64,000 bases of DNA, taken from Xylocopa sonorina. Its lineage: Eukaryota > Arthropoda > Insecta > Hymenoptera > Apidae. Numbering within the stretch: position 1 is the stretch's first letter; each line of letters begins with the position of its first letter. The notes below the pieces were generated by a model, which was given only the letters and a program-made list of their open reading frames with translations, searched no databases and was not told where the DNA came from. The DNA lies in NCBI RefSeq assembly GCF_050948175.1, contig NW_027490128.1:992001-1056000 (forward strand), read 5' to 3'. The translations under genes were made by a program, and so were the position numbers. This document shows positions 12,571-22,070 of this stretch, piece after piece.

Positions 12571-12928
12571 GTATGAAAGCACAGGTTCTCCAATGCCAAA
12601 TGTGATCCTGCGTCATTGCTGAGGAGATTCATGAATGGAGCGATGATACGCGTGTCACCATGGTGCTGGTTCTGCGCGATTCGCTTGTATAGAACGTGCT
12701 GGTAACACGTTCTGGCATTTTAGTCAACGAATCCGGTCACAGATAACTACGAATCAGTTGACACTCCTCGGAAGTGGCAATATAGTGCCGGCATGATGTC
12801 GCTACCATCTTGCCGTTTGTTATCTGGGATGCTTTTTAGTGCATTATTCGGAATTGAATTTGAACACATAGCTACTTAATCGCTAATTTGTATGTACTGT
12901 GACGTGGTGAAGTCACAAGGTTCGCTCA

Positions 12929-12943
12929 CCCCCCCCCCCCCCC
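12929..12943. repeat. Poly-C tract (15 C)
   Basis: Fifteen consecutive C on the + strand after TTCGCTCA. On the opposite strand this is a poly-G run able to form G-quadruplex structures. Exact length is uncertain because homopolymers are error-prone in assemblies. Confidence 0.85.
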
Positions 12944-13052
12944 TGCTTCGGTTAGACTAGCTCACAGATCACAACCCATGCGAGAAGAGCGACACGGACC
13001 ATCGCGATTGCTGTATTTGCCAGGAGCGTGAAATACACGATGGTAGAATATT

Positions 13053-13069
13053 CCCCCCCCCCCCCCCCC
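13053..13069. repeat. Poly-C tract (17 C)
   Basis: Seventeen consecutive C on the + strand after TAGAATATT, 124 bp downstream of the first tract. Followed by AACCGTTCG and a TC-rich stretch. Same caveat on homopolymer length. Confidence 0.85.
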
Positions 13070-13356
13070 AACCGTTCGTTTCTCTCTCTCCGTTCTACGG
13101 ATTAGACTGGCGAGCTGATGGAAGAAGCGACACATAAGACGCCCATTCGGCGGATAATAAGACCGCAGGTTCGCGGTAGGGCTGTGCGCCGAGGTAGCGT
13201 GACGGGCTCGACGGTGGAGGAGTCGGGAAGTGAACAAGAAGAGACCCTGAAGCCCGAAGGATAGGATCCAGAGCTCCGCAAAAATAAGACCGCTGCCATA
13301 GTCCATGGAGACAAACAGGATGGATCCCGGGTGTGAGACGGACCTCTACCCCTCCC

Positions 13357-15362
13357 CATTAGAACTCTATTGCTTCAATACGTAGACATCTTGAAACGCT
13401 ATTCCCTAGCAAGGAAGTGTTGCATTTACATTCTTTTGAAGTGTAGACGAGGATACATAACACTCCACAAAGAATATTATATCTTGTCACGAAACATAGA
13501 AATGAAATGCGTCATCTCGTTTTAAGAAGCATTAGAACACTATTGCTACGATACGTAGACATCTGCAAACGCTATTTCCGAGCATGGAAGTGTCGCATTT
13601 ACATTCTTTTGAAGTGAATACGAGGTATACATGACACATCGGAATGAATATTATATCTTATCATGAAACATAGGAATGAGTTGCGATATCGCGTTTTGAG
13701 AAGCATTAGAATACCATTGCTTCGATACGTAGACATCTGCAAACGCTATTTCCGAGCATGGAAGTGTCGCATTTACATTCTTTTGAAGTGAATACGAGGT
13801 ATACATGACACATCGGAATGAATATTATATCTTATCATGAAACATAGGAATGAGTTGCGATATCGCGTTTTGAGAAGCATTAGAATACCATTGCTTCGAT
13901 ACGTAGACATCTGCAAACAATATTTCCTAGCAAGGAAGTGTTGCATTTACATTCTTTTGAAGTGAATACGTGTTATACATGACACTTCGCAATGAATATT
14001 ATGTCTTATCATGAAACATAGGAATGGGGTGCTATATAGCGTTTTGAGAAGCATCAGAACTCTATTGCTAATATACGTAGACTTCTAGAAACTCTATTTC
14101 CTAGCAAGGAAATGTCACATTTACATTCCATTGAAGTGAATACAGGTATACATGACACTCCGCAATGAATGTTATACCTTATCATGAAACATAGAAATGA
14201 GATGCGATATCGCGATTTAAGAAGCGCTATAACTCTATTGCTACGATGCGTAGTCATCTGGAAATGTTATTTCCTAGCAAGGAAGTGTCGCATTTACATT
14301 CTTTTGAAGTGAATACGAGGTATACATAACACTCCACAATGAATATTATATCTTATCACGAAACATAGAAATGAAATGCGGCATCTCGTTTTAAGAAGCA
14401 TTAGAACTCTATTGCTACGATACGTAGACATCTGCAAACGCTATTTCCTAGCATGGAAGTGCTTTATTTACATTCTTTTGAAGTGAATACGAGGTATACA
14501 TGACACTTCGCAATGAATATTATATCTTATCATGAAACATAGAAGTGAGATGCGATATCGCGTTCTAAGAAGCATTAGAACTCTATTGCTACGATACGTA
14601 GACATCTGCAAACGCTATTTCCTAGCATGGAAGTGTCGCATTTACGTTCCATTGATGTGAATACGAGGTATACATAATACTTCGCAATAAATATTATATT
14701 TTATAATGAAACATAGAAGTGAGATGCGATATCGCGTTCTAAGAAGCATTAGAACACTATTGCTACGATACGTAGACATCTGCAAACGCTCTTTCCTAGC
14801 ATGGAAGTGTCGCATTTACATTCTTTTGAAGTGAGTACGAGATATACATGACACTTCGCACCGAGTATTATATCTTATCATGCAACTTAGGAATGAGTTG
14901 CAATATCGCGTTTTGAGAAGCATTAGAACTCCGTTGCTACGATACTTAGACATCTGCAATCGCTATTTCCTAGCATGTAGGTATCGCATTTACATTCATT
15001 TGAAGTGTAGACGAGATATACATAACACTGCACAATGAATATTACATCTTATCATGGAACATAGAAATGAGATGCGATATCGCGTTTTAGAAAACATTAG
15101 AACTCTATTGTTTCGATACGTAGACATCTGGAAACGTAATTTCCTAGAAAGGAAGGGTAGCATTTACATTCTCTTGAGAGGAATACGATGTATACATGAC
15201 ACTTCGCAATGAATATTATATCTTATGATGAAACATAGAAATGAGATGCGATATGGCGATTCAAGAAGCATTAGAGCTCTATTTCTTCGATATGTAGATA
15301 TCTGTAAACCTTATTTCCTAGCAAGGAAGTGCCGCATTTACATTCTTTTGATGTGAATACGA
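13357..15362 (-). repeat. 174-bp satellite block in inverted orientation (about 11.5 monomers)
   Basis: The same monomer as the flanking arrays, read as its reverse complement: CATTAGAACTCTATTGC, TACGTAGACATCTGCAAACG, TTTCCTAGCA, GAAGTGAATACGAGGTATAC and GAATATTATATCTTATCATG recur every 174 bp on the + strand. Two adjacent monomers (13565-13738 and 13739-13912) look identical, including the rare TTTCCGAGCATGG and GACACATCGG variants, so a local single-monomer duplication is recent. Monomers towards 15000-15362 are more diverged. Both ends abut unrelated non-satellite DNA, so this is an isolated inverted block between two islands. Confidence 0.95.
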
Positions 15363-15487
15363 TTTATCACGTCCGGTGAAATTATTTTCCGTTGCTCCTG
15401 AGGCTTTACGACACAGGCCTATTTTTCGGTAATTCGGTCCGCGGGAACGCGTTAGGACCGGGTCCGACAATTTCGGCTGACACGACA

Positions 15488-15894
15488 CTAGCGAAAACAC
15501 TCGCGATAATAAGGGAATGAACCTACCTTTCGATGACTTCTCTCTCGATTTGTACGTAGAAACGGCGTGGAGGATCGTTTGCTGGGATCGTAGCGAATTT
15601 CGTTCTGTTGGCTGCTACGGAAATCTCGATCAGTCGCCAGCGAAGAGGAGGACGGCGGTCGGAATTCAGCGATGATGCTGGATGTGGCATAATCGGCGTG
15701 ATACGTCGTGGTGTCTGGATCGGATGCGTCGACGGTCGCTTCGGAAAGCGGCGTCTGGGCTGGTGCGAAGGCAGGTCGCTGGTATACGAGGACTCTCGGA
15801 ACACCCTCCAAATATTTACGCACAAGTGATCGTATGAAATTCTTCCTACTCGCACGTCGCGTTCTTCGCAAACCACGAAGCACGATTCATTCAC
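15488..15894 (-). CDS. Unidentified overlapping open frames, CpG-rich (doubtful coding)
   Basis: Two minus-strand frames overlap almost completely: 131 codons (15488-15883) and 123 codons (15523-15894). The first is rich in R, S, T and P with no cysteine-rich knuckle. The second begins MNESCFVVCEERDVRVGR and ends in FYVQIEREVIER. A donor-like AAGGTAGGTT on the minus strand lies close to the end of the 123-codon frame. A possible reading is a first exon or a retroelement gag-like leader, since a non-satellite, CpG-containing unit with short basic frames fits either. I recognise neither product. Plus-strand frames over the same bases (15608-15829, 15708-15926) are comparable in length, which argues that CpG-rich composition alone can keep frames open here. 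Confidence 0.15.
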
Positions 15895-16019
15895 CAGGTT
15901 TTTCTGTACTTTCGACTAAGATCTGAGGGATAAGCGGCGGTCTCAACGTCACAAAGCCGATTTCTATACTCCTTCAATTTGATGAAGATCAACCCCAGTT
16001 GCATGGAAGAACCCGTGGA

Positions 16020-16250
16020 AGAATTCGTAGTTAAATGTAATGTTAAAAGTAGAACTAGTATTATAAACACTTGATAAAATTAATGGATGTGGAAATAGTA
16101 TACTTGGTAAAAGAACTTGTACTTGGATAAAGTAAAAGTAAAAATAAAATATATTCTAGGTTTAAAGTATACAAGAACTGGAATTATTCTAAGACTAAGA
16201 CTAAGTTAAAATGGAAATAGAAATACGATGCCTGAACCCCACATTGAGGT
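16020..16250. other. AT-rich spacer, no gene seen
   Basis: Simple AT-rich sequence with repeated AAGTA/AACT-type words and a short tandem CTAAGACTAAGACTAAG near 16190. No open frame of note and no recognised signal. Confidence 0.55.
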
Positions 16251-16259
16251 GGCTAACGA

Positions 16260-16500
16260 TCTAGAACTAGAAGTTTCGACTCCTCGGTAGGAGATCTCGA
16301 GTCAGAGTGTGTGCTCTGGAGACGCGTCTCTGACCTCCTCGGTTCGCGGGGCGCTACGGTCGCGGACTCTCGTGGTAGGGAGATCGCGGTCCCGCGAGTG
16401 GGGGACTCGCGTTTCGAGGCGGAGAGCGCGCGGTCCAGCGAGTGGGGACCCGCGGCTCGTGGTGGGGCTAGCGGCGCATGCCGCTGGCCGGACGCATCTT
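16260..16500. repeat. GC-rich stretch with degenerate short repeats and a hairpin
   Basis: CpG-rich DNA in which GCGAGTGGGG-like words recur (CCCGCGAGTGGGGGACTCGC and CCAGCGAGTGGGGACCCGCG). A perfect 6-bp stem, AGCGGC-GCAT-GCCGCT, lies at 16470-16485. Two plus-strand open frames over the region (16309-16506 and 16311-16589) look like composition artefacts. No promoter or known element was identified. Confidence 0.4.
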
Positions 16501-16667
16501 ACTTAGTGTTACTTAGATATAGGAATTCTTATATACGCGTCATGATATGGTATGTATGTCCTAGCTTAGAAGTAACATATAGGTTCTAGCAGATCCTGTT
16601 CCCGGAATTGGAAAAGACCCCATTCAGGTGATGGGCTGCGGCTACGTCTTCCTGCAGGACGGAATCC

Positions 16668-16830
16668 TCGGTGTGAGGGAGATAGGGCTGCCCGTCCTTG
16701 GTGCGGGCGAGACAGGTATACTCGGTGGTGCGAGTGAGACACTGATGCCCGGTACGAGCAAGACAGGTATACTCGGCGGTGCGAGTGAGGTAGCGGAACT
16801 CGGTGTGAGTGAGCGCGTGCAGGTATGCGC
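16668..16830 (+). repeat. Degenerate minisatellite, units of about 24-27 bp (51-bp double unit)
   Basis: Related units repeat with a core like CTCGGTGGTGCGAGTGAGAC followed by AGGTATA. GACAGGTATACTCGG occurs at 16711 and again at 16762, 51 bp apart, and more diverged units flank both. Because 51 is a multiple of three, frames on both strands stay open: + 16628-16972 would encode repeated TGILGGASE, and - 16586-16840 repeated EYTCLART. Neither matches a protein family I know, so I call the DNA repeat rather than a gene. Confidence 0.6.
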
Positions 16831-19289
16831 GCGCGAACACTTCCAGTTGCTGGTTCAGCAGGCGAGTTTGGCTGGTTGCATGCGTCCAGGGGTTGATGCT
16901 GGGGGGTGCGAAGAGGTTGATGGGTGGCAGGCGGTACGCCTGACGTCACAAAATGCGGCACTTCCTTTCTAGGAAATTACGTTCCCAGATATCTCTGTAT
17001 CGAAGCTATAGATTTCTAATTCTCCTTAAAACGCGATATCGCACCTCATCTCTATGTCTCATGATAAGATATAATATTCATTGCAAGGTGTTATGTATTC
17101 CTCGTCTACACTTCAAATGAATGTAAATGCGACACATCCTTGCCAGGAAATGGCGTTTGCAGATTTCTACGTATCGAAGCATTAGAGTTCTAATGCTTCT
17201 TAAAACGCGATATCGCAGCTCATTTCAATGTTTCATGATAGGATATAATATTCATTGTGGAGTGTTATGTATACCTCGCATTCACTTCGTAAGAATGTAA
17301 ATGCGACACTTCCTTGCTATTAAATAGCGTTTGCAGATGTCTACGTATCGTAGCAATAGAGTTCTAATGCTTCTTATAACGCGATATCGCATCTCACTTC
17401 TATGTTTCATGATAAGGTATAATATTCATTGCGAAATGTCATATAAACCTCGTATTCACTTCAAATGTGTGTAAATGGGACACAACCTTGCTAGGACATA
17501 GCGTTTGCAAAAGTGTACGTATCGAGGCAATGGTGTTCTAATGCTTCTAAAAACGCGATATCGCATCTCATTGCTATGTTTCATTATATGATATAATATC
17601 CATTGCGATGTGTCATGTATACCTCGTATTCACCTCAATAGAATGTAAATGCGACACTTGCTTGCTAGGAAGTAGCGTTTGCAGATGTCTACGTATCGAT
17701 GGAATAAAGTTCTAATGTTTCTTAAAACGCGATATCACATCTCATTTTTATGTTTCATGATAGGATATAATATCCATTGCGAAGTGTCATGTATACCTCG
17801 TATTTACATGAAAAGAAAGTAAATGCGACACTTCCTTGCTAGGAAATAGCGTTTGCATATGTCTACGTATCGTAGCAAGGGAGTTCTAATGCTTTTTAAA
17901 TCGTTACATCTCATCACATTTCTACGTTTCATGATAAGATATAATATTCAATGTGCAGTGTTATGTATACCTCGCATTCACTTCAAAAGAATGTAAATGC
18001 GACACAACCTTGCTAGAAAATAGCGTTTGCAAATGTGTACGTATCGAGGCAATGGAGTTCTAATGCTTCTTAGAACGCGATATCGCATCTCATTTCTATG
18101 TTTCAGGATAATATATAATATTCATTGCGATGTGTGGTGTATACTTCGTATTCACATCAAAAGAATGTAAATGCGGTACTTCCTTGCTAGGAAATAGCGA
18201 TTCCAGATATGTATGTATCGTAGCAGTAGAGTTCTAATGCTTCTTAAAACGCGATATCACATCTCTCTTCTATGTTTCATGATAAGATATAATATTCATT
18301 GCGAAGTGTCATGTATACCTCGTTCTTCTCTCAAAACGAATGTAAATGCGACACTTCCGTGCTAGGAAATAGCGTATTCAGATGTCTACCTATCGTAGCA
18401 AAAGGGTTCTAATGCTATTTAAATCGCGATAACACATCTCATTTCTATGTTTCGTGATAAGATATAATATTCATTGCGAAGTGTCATGTACACTTCGTAT
18501 TCACTTCAAAATAATGTAAATGCAACTATTGCTTTCTAGGAAATAGCGTTTGCAGATGTTTATGTATCGTAGCAATAGAGTTCTAATGCTACTTAAATCG
18601 CCATATCGCATCTCATTTCTATGTATCGTGATAAGATATAATATTCATTGCGAAGTGTCATGTACACATCGTTTTCACTTCAAAAGAATGAAAATGCGAG
18701 TATTGCTTGCTAGGAAATAGCGTTTGCAGATGTCTACGTATCGTAGCAATAAAGTTCTAATGCTACTTAAATCGCGATATCGCATCTCATCTATATGTTT
18801 CGTGATAAGATATAATATTTACTGCGAAGTGTCATGTATACCTCGTATTCACTTCAAAAGAATGTAAATGCGACACTTCCATGCTAGGAAATAGCGTTTC
18901 CAGATGTCCCCGCATCGAGGCCATAGAGTTCTAATGCTTCTTACAACGCGATATCGCATCTCTCTTCTATGTTTCATGATAAGATATAATATTCATTGCG
19001 AAGTGTCATGTATACCTCGTATTCAATTCAGAAGTATGTAAATGCGATTATTGCCTGCTAGGAAATAGCGTTTGCAGATGTCTACGTATCGTAGCAATAG
19101 TGTTCTAATGCTACTTAAATCGCGATATCGCATCTCATTTATATGTTTCGTGATAAGGTATAATATTCATTGCGAAGTGTCATGTATACCTCGTATTCAA
19201 TTCAAAAGAATGTAAGTGCGGCACTTCCATGCTAGGTAATAGCGTTTGCAGATATCTCCGCATCGAGGCCATAGAGTTCTAATGCTTCT

Positions 19290-22070
19290 TAAAACGCGAA
19301 ATCGCATCTCACTTCTATGTTTCATGATAAGATATAATATTCATTGCGAAGTGTCATGTATACCTCGTATTCACTTCTAAAGAATGTAAATGCGTCTATT
19401 CCTTGCTAGGAAACAGCGTTTGCAGGTGCCTACGTATCGTAGTAATAGAGTTCTGATGTTTCTTAGATCGTGATATAGCATCTCATTTCTATGTCTCGTG
19501 ATGAGATATAATGTTCTTTGCGAAGTGCCATGTATACCTCGTTTTCAATTCAAAAGAAAGTAAATGCGACTACTGCTTGCTAGGAAATAGGGTTTGCAGA
19601 TGTCTACGTATCGTAGAAATAGAGTTCTAATGCTACTTAAATCGCGATATCGCATCTCATTTGTATGTTTCGAGATAAGATATAATATTCATTGCGAAGT
19701 GTCATGTATACCTCGTATTCACTCCAAAAGAATGTAAATGCGACTATTGCTTGCTACGAAATAGCGTTTGCAGATGTCTACGTATCGTAGCTATAGATTT
19801 CTGATGCTACTTAAATCGCGATATCGCATCTCATCTATATGTTTCGTGATAAGATATAATATTCATTGCGAAGTGTCATGTATACCTCGTATTCACTCCA
19901 AAAGAATGTAAATGCGACTATTGCTTGCTACGAAATAGCGTTTGCATATGTCTACGTATCGTAGCAATAGAGTTCTAATGCTACTTAAATCGCGACATCG
20001 CAACTCCTATATATGTTTCGTAATAAGATATAATATTCATTGCGAAGTGTCATGTATACCACGTGTCCACTTCAAAAGAATGTAAGTGCGACACTTCCAT
20101 GCTAGGAAATAGCGTTTGCAGATGTCTCCGCATCGAGGCTATAGAGTTCTAATGCTTCTTACAACGCGATATGGCATCTCTCTTCTATGTTTCATGATAA
20201 GATATAATATTCATTGCGAAGTGTCATGTATACCTCGTACTCACTCCAAAAGAATGTAAATGCGACACTTCCTTGCTAGGAAATGGCGTATTCAGATGTC
20301 TACGTATCGTAGCAATGGTGTCTTAATGCTACTTAAATCGCGAAATCGCATCTCATTTCTATGTTTCGTGATAAGATATAATAATCATTGCGAAGTGTCA
20401 TGTATACCTCGTATTCACTTCAAGAGAATGTAAATGCGATACTTCCATGCTAGAAAATAGCGTTTGCAGATGTCTCCGCATCGAGGCCATAGAGTTCTAA
20501 TGCTTCTTAAAACGCGATATCGCATCTCTCTTCTATGTTTCATGATAAGATATAATATTCATTGCGAAGTGTCATGTACACCTCGTTTTCACTTCAAAAG
20601 AACGTAAGTGCGACACTTCCATGCTAGGAAATAGCGTTTGCAGACGTCTGCGCATCGAGGCCATAGAGTTCTAATGCTTCTTAAAACGCGAAATCGCATC
20701 TCACTTTTATGTTTCATGATAAGATATAATATTCATTGCGAAGTGTCATGTATACCTCGTATTCACTTCTAAAGAATGTAAATGCGTCTATTCCTTGCTA
20801 GGAAACAGCGTTTGCAGGTGCCTACGTATCGTAGTAATAGAGTTCTGATGTTTCTTAGATCGTGATATAGCATCTCATTTCTATGTCTCGTGATGAGATA
20901 TAATGTTCTTTGCGAAGTGCCATGTATACCTCGTTTTCAATTCAAAAGAAAGTAAATGCGACTACTGCTTGCTAGGAAATAGGGTTTGCAGATGTCTACG
21001 TATCGTAGAAATAGAGTTCTAATGCTACTTAAATCGCGATATCGCATCTCATTTGTATGTTTCGAGATAAGATATAATATTCATTGCGAAGTGTCATGTA
21101 TACCTCGTATTCACTCCAAAAGAATGTAAATGCGACTATTGCTTGCTACGAAATAGCGTTTGCAGATGTCTACGTATCGTAGCTATAGATTTCTGATGCT
21201 ACTTAAATCGCGATATCGCATCTCATCTATATGTTTCGTGATAAGATATAATATTCATTGCGAAGTGTCATGTATACCTCGTATTCACTCCAAAAGAATG
21301 TAAATGCGACTATTGCTTGCTACGAAATAGCGTTTGCATATGTCTACGTATCGTAGCAATAGAGTTCTAATGCTACTTAAATCGCGACATCGCAACTCCT
21401 ATATATGTTTCGTAATAAGATATAATATTCATTGCGAAGTGTCATGTATACCACGTATCCACTTCAAAAGAATGTAAGTGCGACACTTCCATGCTAGGAA
21501 ATAGCGTTTGCAGATGTCTCCGCATCGAGGCTATAGAGTTCTAATGCTTCTTACAACGCGATATGGCATCTCTCTTCTATGTTTCATGATAAGATATAAT
21601 ATTCATTGCGAAGTGTCATGTATACCTCGTACTCACTCCAAAAGAATGTAAATGCGACACTTCCTTGCTAGGAAATGGCGTATTCAGATGTCTACGTATC
21701 GTAGCAATGGTGTCTTAATGCTACTTAAATCGCGAAATCGCATCTCATTTCTATGTTTCGTGATAAGATATAATAATCATTGCGAAGTGTCATGTATACC
21801 TCGTATTCACTTCAAGAGAATGTAAATGCGATACTTCCATGCTAGAAAATAGCGTTTGCAGATGTCTCCGCATCGAGGCCATAGAGTTCTAATGCTTCTT
21901 AAAACGCGATATCGCATCTCTCTTCTATGTTTCATGATAAGATATAATATTCATTGCGAAGTGTCATGTACACCTCGTTTTCACTTCAAAAGAACGTAAG
22001 TGCGACACTTCCATGCTAGGAAATAGCGTTTGCAGACGTCTGCGCATCGAGGCCATAGAGTTCTAATGAT
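19290..22070 (+). repeat. Tandem higher-order repeat, 1392 bp (8 monomers), two copies
   Basis: The rare string TGCGTCTATTCCTTGC occurs at 19391 and 20783, an offset of 1392 = 8 x 174. Sequence between about 19290 and 20680 is repeated nearly unchanged in 20682-22070. One difference I saw is CACGTGTCCAC (20051 line) against CACGTATCCAC (21452 line). Adjacent near-identity over eight monomers indicates a recent unequal exchange or replication-slippage event. Confidence 0.88.

Larger units (their letters stand above)
12571..13356. other. Mixed-composition island segment abutting the inverted satellite
   Basis: This stretch is richer in G+C than the preceding 1.4 kb. It holds two poly-C tracts, a short TCTCTCTCTC run near 13080 and a diverged duplication (see findings). 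Two overlapping minus-strand open frames (12962-13306, 114 codons; 13102-13359, 85 codons) run through this GC-richer sequence. The longer one would encode poly-glycine from the C tract. I see no family motif and regard them as probable chance frames. The segment ends at ACCCCTCCCC, where the inverted satellite starts. Confidence 0.5.
15363..16950. other. Second non-satellite island (possible inserted element, about 1.59 kb)
   Basis: Unique sequence bounded on the left by inverted satellite (ending GAATACGA) and on the right by + satellite (starting AAATGCGGCACTTCC). It comprises a CpG-rich part with overlapping minus-strand open frames (about 15363-15930), an AT-rich stretch (about 16020-16250), a GC-rich stretch (about 16260-16500) and a degenerate minisatellite (16668-16830). 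The two ends show a loose 11-of-15 inverted match: TTATCACGTCCGGTG at 15364 and the reverse complement of 16937-16951. No transposase or other enzyme domain is visible. Nature unknown. Confidence 0.5.

Noticed and set aside
8782..13356. Complete LTR retrotransposon spanning island one
   Set aside because: No second LTR, polypurine tract, protease, reverse transcriptase or integrase frame was found.
12962..13359. Overlapping minus-strand frames of 114 and 85 codons
   Set aside because: They overlap in different frames, one runs through the poly-C tract as poly-glycine, and no family motif is present.
8782..16950. tRNA or rRNA gene in the islands
   Set aside because: No cloverleaf with A and B box spacing and no rRNA core sequence was recognised. 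TGGCGCCCAA fits a primer-binding site rather than a tRNA gene.
16309..16972. Plus-strand frames (65, 92 and 114 codons) and minus-strand frames (84 and 131 codons) in the GC-rich half of island two
   Set aside because: Frames are open on both strands over the same bases because of GC-rich and 51-bp repeat composition. No recognised domain.
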